Below, one piece after another: positions 34,349 to 44,314 of a stretch of DNA of 64,000 nt. Position numbers and translations under genes: made by a program. The stretch lies in the NCBI GenBank assembly GCA_900542065.1, contig UQLU01000005.1:62001-126000 (forward strand). The letters run 5' to 3'. The stretch is from an uncultured Eggerthella sp. (GTDB lineage: Bacteria; Actinomycetota; Coriobacteriia; Coriobacteriales; Eggerthellaceae). Position 1 is the stretch's first letter; every line of letters starts with the position of its first letter. The notes beneath the pieces are model-generated. The model searched no databases, had not been told where the DNA came from, and saw only the letters and a list, made by a program, of their open reading frames with translations.

Positions 34349-35296
34349 CTATGAAACAAGATTGTTGGTATCTCCTGCTAAATAAGAAGCAATATTATCC
34401 GCAACAATGACTGCACGCTTTTGCATTGCTTCATTTGAAGCGAACGCGACATGAGGAGTTACGATGGTGTTCTTTGCGTTAAGTAACGGATGATCAGCGG
34501 GGAATGGCGGTTCCATTTCCAAAACGTCAATGCCTGCACCAGCAATTCGTTCTTCGTTAAGGGCATCAGCCAACGCTTGTGAATCGACAATGGGACCACG
34601 AGCACAGTTGATCAAAACAGCACTCGACTTCATCAGGGCAATTTGATCTTTGCCGATCATGCCTGTTGTTTCAGGTGTTTGAGGAACATGTAAGCTAACA
34701 ATATCTGAAGTTGAAAGCAGCTCGTCCAAAGCAACAAAGCTAACTCCTTCGATATCTTTTACCGTACGAGAATAAGCAACCACTTCACAACCGAAAGCTG
34801 AAGCAATACGCATTACGCGAGTACCAATAGCACCAGCTCCAATAACGCCAAAGCGCTTGCCTTCCAACTCGGGTCCAACTAAGCCATCCTTTGTTCCCCC
34901 TGAACGCACCTGGGAATTAAGAACAGAAATGTTGCGATAAACATCAAGCAAAAGGCCAAATACTAAATCTGCAACCGCAACGGTAGAATAGCCAGCACAA
35001 TTTGAAACCTGAATTCCATGTTCACGGCAATAAGCCATATCAACATGGTCATAACCAGTAAAAGCAACGCACACATACTTCAAGTTAGGATTCTTTTCCA
35101 TAACGGAAGCAGGATAAGCAATATTAGAAACAACAACTACATCCGCATCTCCGCTGCGTTCGATAAGCGTTGCTTCATCTTCTTTGCGATCAGTATAGGT
35201 AACCAATTCGACATCGGTATCCCCTACTGCGTTCAAAATCAAAGAACGAAGATCAGCTTCTGGAATTCCAAGAGGCTCTAAAACAGCAATTTTCAT
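34349..35296 (-). CDS. D-isomer-specific 2-hydroxyacid dehydrogenase (NAD-dependent)
   Basis: A 315-residue cytoplasmic oxidoreductase that interconverts 2-oxoacids and D-2-hydroxyacids. The Rossmann motif is GVIGAGAIGTRVMRIA (about 145-160). The catalytic residues are visible: Arg in LINCARGPIVD, Glu in GIDVLEMEPP, His in TPHVAFAS. ATG 35296 has GGAGGG seven bases upstream. The exact substrate (lactate, glycerate, hydroxyisocaproate, hydroxyglutarate or phosphoglycerate-like) cannot be set; there is no ACT domain, so it is probably not SerA. It may supply hydroxyacids for the dehydratase-activase systems nearby (inference). Confidence 0.88.
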   Translation of the reverse strand: MKIAVLEPLGIPEADLRSLILNAVGDTDVELVTYTDRKEDEATLIERSGDADVVVVSNIAYPASVMEKNPNLKYVCVAFTGYDHVDMAYCREHGIQVSNCAGYSTVAVADLVFGLLLDVYRNISVLNSQVRSGGTKDGLVGPELEGKRFGVIGAGAIGTRVMRIASAFGCEVVAYSRTVKDIEGVSFVALDELLSTSDIVSLHVPQTPETTGMIGKDQIALMKSSAVLINCARGPIVDSQALADALNEERIAGAGIDVLEMEPPFPADHPLLNAKNTIVTPHVAFASNEAMQKRAVIVADNIASYLAGDTNNLVS

Positions 35297-35345
35297 AGTG
35301 TTCCCTCCATGCATAAAGCATCAACTTTATCCATAGTAAAAGAGT

Positions 35346-35372
35346 ACCGAAGTATGGAAACCATACTTCGGT
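35346..35372 (-). terminator. terminator after the Gln/Pro-rich membrane protein gene
   Basis: ACCGAAGTATGG, three-base loop, CCATACTTCGGT: a perfect 12-bp stem, followed on the minus strand by TACTCTTTTAC. It lies 64 bases after the stop at 35436. The T-tract is short. Confidence 0.65.
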
Positions 35373-35435
35373 AAGCGCACGAAAATCTAAGTATCAAACG
35401 TAGGTAGCTAGATAATAAAAAGAACGTTCGATTAA

Positions 35436-36287
35436 TTATTTAGTTTCGCTTGAATCTTGATCAGCTGGCTGTGTTAGCTGACCCGACTGCTGGGAATCAA
35501 CAGGTTGCTGAAGCTGAGCAGGCTGTGCAGACTGAGATGCAGCAGGCTGCTGTTGAGCTGGCTGCTGAGGGGCAACGGGTTGAGCAGGCTGCTGTGGTTG
35601 TGTTGCACCGCCCTGCGGCTGCATGGGCTGCTGGGGCTGCATGGGCTGCTGAGCGCCATAACCACCATTAGGGTAACCACCATTTTGACCAGCTACATTA
35701 CCTTGATTCGGATAATTCATTTGACCAGGATTTCCCTGATACATACCCGATTGTGGCGTGGCACCCTGGTAAGGAAAGCCTTGATTATAAGCGGCAAAGC
35801 TTTTACGAACGCGGCTGATCATCCAAGCAGAAATTACAAAGCAAACGCACGTAATGATAGAGAAAATAACGCCTTGGCAAACAGCACCTGCAATAGTCCA
35901 ACCAAAAGCACTGCGCAGTTTTTCGGGAGTTGAAAGAGCGCGAAGAGTAATGATACTAGCTGCAATGCCAACCACGTTAAGTAGTAAATACCCTACCGCT
36001 AAACCAATAACGACATTCATTCCAAACACAGCAGCTTCACGAATTTCTTCATCACTCATAGACGAATAATCATAAGAATTTGCTGCAGAACTTCCGTCAA
36101 AGGCGGCAGAGCCAGAAGATCCTGCCTGCAGTTCTTGCACAAAAGCGTTAAAAAATGTTGGATCCGACAACATTGATGAAGCCGAAATCATCAATGCCAT
36201 AAAAGCGCCACCTATTAAAGCGCCCATAATAGAAAAAACAAGCGTGGCAATATTTAAGCCACGGATAATACGCACATCTGAATTCAC
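35436..36287 (-). CDS. membrane protein with Pro/Gln-rich tail
   Basis: A 283-residue protein. Three to four hydrophobic segments lie in the first 165 residues (about 12-35, 88-118 and 132-160), separated by a polar loop (about 36-85). The remaining 115 residues are dominated by Gln, Pro, Gly and Ala, with repeats of the PQQPMQPQ type, and are probably unstructured. The start is GTG with AAAGGGG about six bases upstream. No family was recognised beyond the generic low-complexity-tailed membrane protein type; its function is unknown. The 3' end is repetitive at DNA level. Confidence 0.72.
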   Translation of the reverse strand: MNSDVRIIRGLNIATLVFSIMGALIGGAFMALMISASSMLSDPTFFNAFVQELQAGSSGSAAFDGSSAANSYDYSSMSDEEIREAAVFGMNVVIGLAVGYLLLNVVGIAASIITLRALSTPEKLRSAFGWTIAGAVCQGVIFSIITCVCFVISAWMISRVRKSFAAYNQGFPYQGATPQSGMYQGNPGQMNYPNQGNVAGQNGGYPNGGYGAQQPMQPQQPMQPQGGATQPQQPAQPVAPQQPAQQQPAASQSAQPAQLQQPVDSQQSGQLTQPADQDSSETK

Positions 36288-36362
36288 AAAAGCCCCTTTC
36301 GTAGGACAACAAGCATTACGCCTACTTACTCTTTGCTAACAAATCGTCTTTTTCCGTATACC

Positions 36363-38021
36363 TTACGGTCGTCGCGTCTTCCTAAACATATCCCATGCCA
36401 TCCAAATAAACAGCACGAATGCCGAAACATATTCAATAAATGAAAGAATCGGCAATCCAAAGACACGTGGCATATCAACTGAAATAATCAAACTGCCACT
36501 AACCAGCAAACCCGCAATAACCAAACTCATCGCAAGGCGATTTGCAATGCGGCTTACTTTTCGAAGCGGTTCTGTCGAACCAAGCATTTCCATATTAACT
36601 TTCAGCTGACCACGAGAAAGCATCCTGAACATTTCTCCAGAATATTCAGCTGCTTTTAACATACTTCTCAGCGAAGTATCAAATGAAACAAGCATGGTCT
36701 TGATGCGCGTTTCTAATTCTTCTTGAGTGTTTTTTGATCGAATAATATGACCATTGATAATTTCGATCATATTAGTATTCGCGAGGTATTCGGCCAAAGA
36801 CCCCTCCATGGTTACTATGCCGCGCGAAACTGCGGTAACCGAAGAAGGAAGCGTTACCTTACATTGCCTCGTAAGCGCCATAATGTCGCTCAGCAATGCA
36901 CCAATATCAATGTCCGCCACATTGGTAGAACAGTAGCTTTTCAAAACATTATCAAGCTCCGCCAAAAGACGAGCATGATCGATAGAAGCTAAATCATGCT
37001 CTACCGAAAACGAAATAAGCGCATCTTTCAGATCACTTGCATTTTGAGCCCCCACAGCCTCAATAATCTTGCTGAAGCCCATACGTTCGCGAACCGAAAG
37101 TCTGCCCATAATGCCCAGGTCAAGATAAACAACCTTGCCTTCATGTACAAATAAATTTCCTGGATGCGGATCGGCATGGAAAAAGCCATGCTCAAGGATT
37201 TGGGTGGCATAGTTATCCATTACCTTAAGACCAATTTCGTCCAGGTCGTACCCTAGTTCTTTAAGTCTTTTGGTATCGCGAATAGAAACGCCCTCTATAT
37301 ATTCCATAACCAGCACTGATTCAGTGCAGTATTCCATATAGGGTTTAGGGCAAGAAATAAATACCACGTCTTTATTTAGTTCAGCGAATTCCCGAAGGTT
37401 ATTCGCCTCCTTCATAAAGTCGGTTTCTTCCAAGAACGTTGCCCAGAGCTCTTCTACCACATCGCGCAGATCAAGCATCTGGGTATCTTTCATAAAGCGT
37501 GAAACATGCTTTGCAACCGAGCGCATAACATCGATATCTTGCGCCATTACCGCACGAACACCAGGACGCTGAACTTTTACCGCAACTACATCGCCATTGG
37601 AAAGTTCAGCTTTATGAACCTGCGCAAGAGAAGCGCTTCCCAAAGGTTTTGGGTCTATCTTGCGAAAAATAGCATGAAAACGACTACCATATACATCTTC
37701 TAGTGCAGCAAGAGTGTCTTCAAAGGGCATAGGATCACAGTCCATTTGAAGATCGGATAGCGCATCGCAATATGCTTGGGGCAGAATTTCCGACCGCAGC
37801 GAAAGCATTTGTCCAATCTTGATAAAACTTGGACCAAGATCAATCAAAAAACTACGCAATTGATCAGGGCTTAAGCCTTCTTGTACACGATGCTTGCGCA
37901 TGAGCTTAATAATCTCGCGCAAACGACGCATACGAGACTTACGACTTAAGCCAAACTTTTGATCGGGATCGACTTCTGCCCCGTCTCTAAACATATATTT
38001 CAGAAGCGAGTTTTCCGCCAT
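36363..38021 (-). CDS. UbiB/ABC1-family atypical protein kinase
   Basis: A 552-residue membrane-associated ABC1/UbiB kinase-like protein. Visible are FIKIGQMLSLR (the KxGQ motif), PLGSASLAQVHKAEL (Ala-rich loop replacing the glycine loop), VAVKVQRPGV (catalytic Lys) and HADPHPGNLFV with VYLDLGIMG (catalytic and metal-binding Asp). Two hydrophobic helices close the C-terminus (about 500-545). The family acts in isoprenoid lipid (quinone) homeostasis through ATPase activity. It lies 134 bases after a phasin-like gene on the same strand, a pairing I recall from Gram-positive anaerobes. Confidence 0.92.
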   Translation of the reverse strand: MAENSLLKYMFRDGAEVDPDQKFGLSRKSRMRRLREIIKLMRKHRVQEGLSPDQLRSFLIDLGPSFIKIGQMLSLRSEILPQAYCDALSDLQMDCDPMPFEDTLAALEDVYGSRFHAIFRKIDPKPLGSASLAQVHKAELSNGDVVAVKVQRPGVRAVMAQDIDVMRSVAKHVSRFMKDTQMLDLRDVVEELWATFLEETDFMKEANNLREFAELNKDVVFISCPKPYMEYCTESVLVMEYIEGVSIRDTKRLKELGYDLDEIGLKVMDNYATQILEHGFFHADPHPGNLFVHEGKVVYLDLGIMGRLSVRERMGFSKIIEAVGAQNASDLKDALISFSVEHDLASIDHARLLAELDNVLKSYCSTNVADIDIGALLSDIMALTRQCKVTLPSSVTAVSRGIVTMEGSLAEYLANTNMIEIINGHIIRSKNTQEELETRIKTMLVSFDTSLRSMLKAAEYSGEMFRMLSRGQLKVNMEMLGSTEPLRKVSRIANRLAMSLVIAGLLVSGSLIISVDMPRVFGLPILSFIEYVSAFVLFIWMAWDMFRKTRRP

Positions 38022-38155
38022 AGTTATAGATTCCTGCCACGAATGAAAGCGCTTATGGTATAAGCGAAATTCTTACTGCGACGTTTATAGAGCCGAATTT
38101 ATAGCCGAATTCGTCAAAACTCTTGTTCAAAGCTTTTGTTCTGAACAGCAAAGAT

Positions 38156-38521
38156 TTATTCAGCTGCTTTTTGGGTGGCTTCTTCTGTCTCCACTGTTTC
38201 TGCTTCGGTTTCCACCACTTCGGGTTCAGTTGCCGCATTAGACTCTGCAACAAGACGGGAAACCGTAGCTGCAAATTCCTCGCGCTCTTCAGGAGACATG
38301 GTCTTCAAAGCTTGCGCCACTGTTTCTTCGCGAACCTTTGAGATAGTTTCTGCTGCTTTATGCTGCAATTCCTGGTTGATATCTTTACCTTGCTCAACCG
38401 TAAGATTTCCCTTTTCAATAAGGGTATCTACTACTTCTTTTGCCTTTTCACCCGTAAGCGCTAAAGCCCCAACTCCAGCGAGAAAAATATCCTTGAAACC
38501 ATCTTCGATTGACTTAGCCAT
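38156..38521 (-). CDS. phasin-like small helical protein
   Basis: A 121-residue acidic protein. MAKSIEDGFKDIFLAGVGALALTG at the start resembles the PHA granule-associated (phasin) superfamily; the middle (about 30-95) is a long amphipathic helix, and the tail (about 96-121) is Glu/Thr/Val/Ala low complexity. GGAGGGG precedes the ATG. It sits upstream of the UbiB-like kinase and is probably co-transcribed with it. No PHA synthase is visible, so a general membrane- or lipid-surface role for the pair is more likely than granule binding (inference). Confidence 0.75.
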   Translation of the reverse strand: MAKSIEDGFKDIFLAGVGALALTGEKAKEVVDTLIEKGNLTVEQGKDINQELQHKAAETISKVREETVAQALKTMSPEEREEFAATVSRLVAESNAATEPEVVETEAETVETEEATQKAAE

Positions 38522-38698
38522 AACGTTCCCCTCCGTTCTTGTAACTAATGTTATTTTTATTATACGTGTTTATCCTAAGTTACCTGATTACAGCTAATTA
38601 ACTCTTTTAATTGAACACAGTGTTTAGTAAAATGAGCACGATTAATTGGACAAAACGTTTGGTTTTATAGAGAAAGCTTGTGTGTATTCGTGACGGAA

Positions 38699-41600
38699 AT
38701 GCCCCAACAACAACCGACTCCAGCTAAGACTTATTCAACTAATAATAAAGTAAGTACATCATCGGCAGATACTCTGCCTGAATGTTCTACAAATTCTGCT
38801 TCATCAGGTATCTCGCCCGAAAACCATCCAGCTTCCTCTGCTGATACCTCCACGTCTGTTCAGGCATTGCTCGTAGGCATAGATGTGGGATCCACTACGG
38901 GAAAAATTGCCGTATATGATCCTACTGCAGAAAAAGTTCTCTTTCGTCGATACGCCCGCCACCATGCACGCCAGGTTGAATGCGTCAAAAATCTTTTTAT
39001 TGAAGTAAAACAAGAATTTCCTAACACCCCTCTCCGTGCAGCATTTTGCGGTTCAGGTGGTGCCGCTCTTGCACAAGCGCTTGAGGTTCCTTATGTACAG
39101 GAAGTTGTTGCAAATGCCCTGGCAGTAAGCGCCTTTTATCCCACCGCTCGAACAGCCATCGAGCTTGGTGGCCAAGACGCAAAAATGGTGTTTTTCGAAT
39201 ACGACACAACACAGGAGCGCCTCAATGTTGCCGACATGCGTATGAATGGTAGCTGTGCAGGCGGAACGGGCGCCTTCATTGACGAAATAGCTACCTTGCT
39301 TAAAGTTCCTACAGAAAAGTTTAATGACCTCGCCGCCAAAGGTGCGTCTGTTCATAACATTTCTGGCCGCTGTGGTGTATATGCCAAAACAGATATTCAG
39401 CCGCTGTTAAACCAAGGGGTTTCTCGAGAAGAAATCGCTCTTTCTTCATTTCATGCCATTGCCAAACAAACCATTGGCGGCTTAGCACAGGGCTTAGATA
39501 TTGTTGCTCCTGTTGTTTTTGAGGGTGGCCCCTTAACGTTTAATCCACGCCTTATTAAAGTTTTTGCAGAACGCTTGGATTTAGGCCGCGAAGACATCAT
39601 TATCCCAGAACACCCTGAAACAATTGTTGCCGTTGGTGCAGCACTTTCACTAACCGATCTCTTCCGCGACACTCCCGCGATACTGGATTTAGACGACGCA
39701 ATCCATACCCTAGAAACAAAACGCATTGTAGTAATTGATGGAGCAACCGCAATGTGTTCATGCGAAGATGACAGCAGTGATGCCACCCAATCTTTAGAGT
39801 TGTCACTCCCCTTGTTCGAAAATGCCGAAGAACGTGAAGCCTTTGAACAGCGCCACCCTTTAGGAGATGCCTCTTCGGCTTATTCTGTCATTCTTACGGA
39901 AAACGCTCCCGACCAAAACGAGCATTCCGATGGTCCTTCATTGCCCACTAAGCCTCTTTCTGTCTATTTAGGAATTGACTCTGGCTCAACGACGACAAAA
40001 CTTGTTTTGCTCGACACTGAAGGTAACCTCATAGATTCCTTCTACGCCCCTAACGAAGGCGAGCCGCTCAAAGTTGCCCAGAACGCGCTCTTGCATCTAT
40101 ACGATTCTTACGCCCAACAAGGCTTTGAATTGGACGTTCTCGGAGTAGGTACTACAGGATATGGCGAATATATGTTCGCCCAAGCATTTGGCGCTGACAG
40201 CCACACTGTAGAAACGGTTGCCCATGCGCATGCTGCCCAGCGCTATGTTCCCGATGTTACGTTTATTCTTGATATCGGCGGACAGGACATGAAGGCCCTT
40301 TGGATAGATGAAGGCATTATCACCAACGTTGTAGTTAATGAAGCCTGCTCAAGTGGATGCGGTTCCTTCCTGGAAAATTTTGCTTCCACCTTAGGTATCG
40401 AAACTAAAGATATTGCAGAATCAGCATTTCGCTCCGAATCCCCCGCAGTACTGGGTAGCCGTTGCACGGTATTTATGAACTCTAGCATTGTGACCGAACA
40501 GAAAAATGGCAAAACGCCCGATGATATTATGGCGGGCTTGTGTCGCTCGATCATCGAAAACGTTTTCACAAAAGTTATTCGCGTCTCTAACCTCGATAGC
40601 TTAGGTAGCAAAATTGTTGTCCAAGGAGGCACCTTCTTAAACGATGCCGTACTGCGTGCCTTCGAGCAATACGTTGGACATGAAGTGGTACGCGCTCCCT
40701 ACCCAGGCCTTATGGGAGCTATCGGAGCTGCGCTTATCGCACAAGAACAGCTTGAGGTAAAAGAAGCGCACCAAAACCAAAAGAGCACTCACGCGGACGC
40801 TTCATCAAGTATTTCACGGACAAACTTCAATGCAGCTACCCTTAAGGCATCGTCCTTTATTGGCTGGGATGCTCTGCGCGACTTTAGCTACGAGCAAGAA
40901 ACCAATCTGATTTGCCCCTTCTGTGCGAATCGCTGCAATCGCACGCGCATCACCTTCTCGAACGGCTCTTCTTGGATAACAGGAAATCGCTGCCCACGTG
41001 GTGAGGTGGTAGGCGATCCAAAAGATTCGAGCGTACGCGATGCTGTACGTGCCGCCAAGCAAGCGATGGATAGCGTACCTAATTTATATACCGAGCGCGA
41101 AGAGCTCCTCTTCCAAGATTGGCCTCATAGTGCCTTGTTGCCTGACCAAAACATCACCATCGGGCTTCCCCGTGTGTTGTTCTATTGGGATACCATGCCT
41201 TTCTGGAAAACCCTTTTGCAGGCTCTTGGTTTTACGGTAAAACTGTCTCACTTAAGCACGCGTACCATATACGAAGACGGCCTACAGGCAGTTGCATCCG
41301 ATACCGTCTGTTTCCCTGCAAAGCTTGTACATGGTCACTTGCGCGATCTTCATAAGCAGGGCGTCGATCGTATTTTTATGCCAATCGTTACCACTGTTCC
41401 TTCGGAAAACCAAGCAGACACCAGTCAATCGATGTGTGCCGTGGTAAAAGGATATCCCCTGGTAATTAAAAACTCGGATAACCCCGAACGCCGCTGGAAC
41501 ACTCCTTTTGATAGCCCTCTTTTCCACTGGTTCACCGAAAAGGATCGTACAAACCAGTTGGCAAAGTATTTCCATGACACCTTTGCAATTCCCGAAAAGG

Positions 41601-43531
41601 CCACCCAAGAAGCGCTTAAACAAGCTGATGCAGCTCAAAAAGCATTTCAAGAAACCATGCAAAAGCGCGGTGCAGAAGTACTGGCGCAAGTTCGCAAGGA
41701 AGGCCGCTATGCCATTGTGTTAGCAGGTCGTCCTTACCACAATGACACCTTAGTAAACCACGAACTTCCTAACTTCTTTACCGATATGGGTATACCAGTA
41801 ATCACCGCCGATTCGGTACCTGGCGTAAATGAAGTGGTGCTTGATAACAGCTTGATCGATATCGTCAATAATTTCCATGCACGCATGCTTTCTTCTGCTG
41901 TTATAGCGGCGCAAAGCTCCCACATGGAATACGTCCAAATCGTAAGCTTCGGTTGCGGACATGATGCATATCTCTCCGATGAAATCATCCGCCTCATGAA
42001 AGAAGTGGGTCCGAAAATCCCCCTTGTTCTTAAGGTAGACGAAAGCGATATTCACGGACCTTTAGGCATTCGTACGCGCTCATTCGTTGAAACCATCGAA
42101 CGTCGTCACACACAATCAGATGCTGTCGATCCTAATACTTCAGCCGCAAATTCAAAGCAAACCCTAAAGTCGCCCGAGGCGTTTGAGGGAAGCTCTGATG
42201 ACATTGATTCGGCAAACTTAGCCACCCTAGAGCAAGCAAACGACGAACAAGTTGCGCGCGAAACAGGAGCAAAGCTATCGGATCCCTATCCGCAAAAGTT
42301 CGACAAGAAAGCCGTTGAAGAACGTGTAGTTCTTGTTCCCAACACTTCGCATGCCTTCAGTCGTATCATGTCTGCCGTTTTCTCAAAACAGGGGCTGCGA
42401 ACGGTTTCACTTCCTATTGGTCGCGAACGCGCAATCTATCTGGGCAAAAAGTATGTTCATAACGATATATGCTTCCCTGCGCAAATCGTCATTGGTGAAG
42501 CACTTGAAGCCCTTGAATCAGGCGAATATGATTTGGATCACGTTGCCGTTGCTACGGGCAAATACATTGGCGACTGCCGCCTGACTCATTACGCAGCACT
42601 TTTACGCAAAGCACTCGATGACGCTGGATATGAACAGGTACCTATCATCACTAATGACGATGTAGATTTCCACAACATACATCCAGGCTTTAAGCTGAGC
42701 TTGATATCGGCTATTCGCATAGCATATACCCTGCCCATGATAGATGCCCTTGAAGAGCTCCTTCGCAAAATGCGCCCTTATGAATTAGTTGAAGGAAGCG
42801 CAAATGAGGCATTCGAGCGTGCGCTTGATTGCTTGGTTGACGGCCTTGAAACAGGTGGCGTCCATGGTGCTAAGAAAGCTTTTGTTCAATCTATCGAGAT
42901 CATGAAACAGGTTCGCTACGATAGAAGCAACCCCCGCCCAACCGTACTGATCGTTGGTGAATACCTGCTTAATTTCCATCCTGGCGCAAACCACGACATT
43001 GAAGACTATCTGGAAAAGAACGGTCTTGAAGTCATAGAGGCTCGCATGACCGATGTCATTCGAAAAACCTATTTCTATCAGAACTCCCAGGTAAAAGAAT
43101 ACAAGGTGGATAGACCGTTCCCACTAAAAGCGACGTATGCCATTGATAACCATGTATTTGATTTGGCTCACGATATGACTGACAGAATCGCTAAAGCACA
43201 CCCCTTGTATACCCCACCTACCCGTATGCCCGAATTGGTAAAAGCAAGCGATCCTATCATCCACCACACCTTTGATGCGGGTGAAGGTGTTTTAATCCCT
43301 GCCGAAATACTGCACCATGCAGAACGCGGCTGTCGGGCGTTTGTAATCTTGCAACCTTTTGGTTGTTTACCTAACCATGTTGTGGGCCGAGGTATAGCAA
43401 AACGATTGAAGGAACTCTACCCCGACGCGCAAATTCTTCCTTTGGACTTCGATCCCGATGTAAGTTTCGCAAACATTGAGAACAGGTTACAGATGCTTAT
43501 CATGAACGCAAGAGCGTCTCACTCGAAGTAA
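38699..43531 (+). CDS. fused acyl-CoA dehydratase activase / reductase protein (two BadF-type ATPase domains, Cys cluster, DUF2229 and HgdB-like parts)
   Basis: A 1610-residue protein (1617 from the TTG at 38678; domain numbers below use that count). A Ser/Thr-rich head (to 60) is followed by one BadF/BadG/HgdC-type ATPase domain (about 65-330: GIDVGSTTGKIAVYD, IELGGQDAKM, GSCAGGTGAF), a second (about 430-690: GIDSGSTTTKLVLLD, DIGGQDMKA, EACSSGCGSF), a four-Cys segment CPFCANRC...RCP (about 745-770), a DUF2229 region from about 827 (IGLPRVLFYWDTMPFWKTL) and an HgdB-like region (ICFPAQIVIGE, KYIGDCRLTHY). Activases of this class use ATP to drive one-electron reduction of an Fe-S partner. The start is unsure: TTG 38678, GTG 38690 or ATG 38699, none with a good ribosome site. 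A TetR gene follows 36 bases later. Confidence 0.9.
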   Translation: MPQQQPTPAKTYSTNNKVSTSSADTLPECSTNSASSGISPENHPASSADTSTSVQALLVGIDVGSTTGKIAVYDPTAEKVLFRRYARHHARQVECVKNLFIEVKQEFPNTPLRAAFCGSGGAALAQALEVPYVQEVVANALAVSAFYPTARTAIELGGQDAKMVFFEYDTTQERLNVADMRMNGSCAGGTGAFIDEIATLLKVPTEKFNDLAAKGASVHNISGRCGVYAKTDIQPLLNQGVSREEIALSSFHAIAKQTIGGLAQGLDIVAPVVFEGGPLTFNPRLIKVFAERLDLGREDIIIPEHPETIVAVGAALSLTDLFRDTPAILDLDDAIHTLETKRIVVIDGATAMCSCEDDSSDATQSLELSLPLFENAEEREAFEQRHPLGDASSAYSVILTENAPDQNEHSDGPSLPTKPLSVYLGIDSGSTTTKLVLLDTEGNLIDSFYAPNEGEPLKVAQNALLHLYDSYAQQGFELDVLGVGTTGYGEYMFAQAFGADSHTVETVAHAHAAQRYVPDVTFILDIGGQDMKALWIDEGIITNVVVNEACSSGCGSFLENFASTLGIETKDIAESAFRSESPAVLGSRCTVFMNSSIVTEQKNGKTPDDIMAGLCRSIIENVFTKVIRVSNLDSLGSKIVVQGGTFLNDAVLRAFEQYVGHEVVRAPYPGLMGAIGAALIAQEQLEVKEAHQNQKSTHADASSSISRTNFNAATLKASSFIGWDALRDFSYEQETNLICPFCANRCNRTRITFSNGSSWITGNRCPRGEVVGDPKDSSVRDAVRAAKQAMDSVPNLYTEREELLFQDWPHSALLPDQNITIGLPRVLFYWDTMPFWKTLLQALGFTVKLSHLSTRTIYEDGLQAVASDTVCFPAKLVHGHLRDLHKQGVDRIFMPIVTTVPSENQADTSQSMCAVVKGYPLVIKNSDNPERRWNTPFDSPLFHWFTEKDRTNQLAKYFHDTFAIPEKATQEALKQADAAQKAFQETMQKRGAEVLAQVRKEGRYAIVLAGRPYHNDTLVNHELPNFFTDMGIPVITADSVPGVNEVVLDNSLIDIVNNFHARMLSSAVIAAQSSHMEYVQIVSFGCGHDAYLSDEIIRLMKEVGPKIPLVLKVDESDIHGPLGIRTRSFVETIERRHTQSDAVDPNTSAANSKQTLKSPEAFEGSSDDIDSANLATLEQANDEQVARETGAKLSDPYPQKFDKKAVEERVVLVPNTSHAFSRIMSAVFSKQGLRTVSLPIGRERAIYLGKKYVHNDICFPAQIVIGEALEALESGEYDLDHVAVATGKYIGDCRLTHYAALLRKALDDAGYEQVPIITNDDVDFHNIHPGFKLSLISAIRIAYTLPMIDALEELLRKMRPYELVEGSANEAFERALDCLVDGLETGGVHGAKKAFVQSIEIMKQVRYDRSNPRPTVLIVGEYLLNFHPGANHDIEDYLEKNGLEVIEARMTDVIRKTYFYQNSQVKEYKVDRPFPLKATYAIDNHVFDLAHDMTDRIAKAHPLYTPPTRMPELVKASDPIIHHTFDAGEGVLIPAEILHHAERGCRAFVILQPFGCLPNHVVGRGIAKRLKELYPDAQILPLDFDPDVSFANIENRLQMLIMNARASHSK

Positions 43532-43567
43532 GCTTATCAAAACCCTTTATTATCAGGAGATCCTCAC

Positions 43568-44242
43568 ATGGCTCGACCAAGAAAAGACCAAGGCGATTCC
43601 GCTGAACAACGCATTAAAGATTCGTTTTGGGATTTATTGCAACAACATAACCTAAGTGACATCACCGTTAGCATGATTACTGCACAAGCGAAATGTAACC
43701 GCGGTACGTTTTATTATCATTACAACTCGCTAGAAGAGCTTATTGAAGCGGTCATCCAAGATGAACTCTTCATCGCAAACAGCGTTCCTCGTGCCTTGTT
43801 TTATCTGTTCTGCTTTAAGGCAGACCCCTTCGAAGAAGAAGGTTTTGCGCTGCACATCAAGCGATTCGGACTTATGATGAATCGTGGCGACAAGAATGGC
43901 ATTGACATCAAAGTTAAAGAAGCGGTAGTTGGCATATGGGAGAATCTCCTTTGCGAACCCGACGAAGAGCTCACCCTGGATACCCGCCTTGTTATCGAAT
44001 ATGTTACGAGCGGTCTTATTGGCCTTATTGCATACCTGCATCGTGAAGGTCTGCTAGAAGACTGCGACCATATGCCCGACGAATCCAAATTCAGTTTTAA
44101 GACAAACGCTCAATATTTGGTCTCTAGCGTAAGCAACGCTCAAAATATTCCCGTTCAGGAATTAGAAAAGCGAATTTGTAGACAACTCCAAACAACGCAT
44201 ATTGCTTCGTGCGAATCCTGTTCACGAGCGTTACTGCTTTAG
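43568..44242 (+). CDS. TetR-family transcriptional regulator
   Basis: A 224-residue regulator. The N-terminal 60 residues carry the TetR helix-turn-helix (LSDITVSMITAQAKCNRGTFYYHYNSLEELIEAV), followed by an unassigned helical ligand domain. The tail holds three Cys (ICRQLQ, SCESCSRA), which could sense redox state or metal (inference). AGGAGA precedes the ATG. It lies 36 bases after the fused activase gene on the same strand, so the two are probably co-transcribed and it is a likely regulator of that unit. Confidence 0.87.
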   Translation: MARPRKDQGDSAEQRIKDSFWDLLQQHNLSDITVSMITAQAKCNRGTFYYHYNSLEELIEAVIQDELFIANSVPRALFYLFCFKADPFEEEGFALHIKRFGLMMNRGDKNGIDIKVKEAVVGIWENLLCEPDEELTLDTRLVIEYVTSGLIGLIAYLHREGLLEDCDHMPDESKFSFKTNAQYLVSSVSNAQNIPVQELEKRICRQLQTTHIASCESCSRALLL

Positions 44243-44314
44243 CCAGCGCTTGCTTAATGCATGGATGGTATGAGCGGCACCTAACCGACATCGCTAAACA
44301 TACTCCTGCAGACA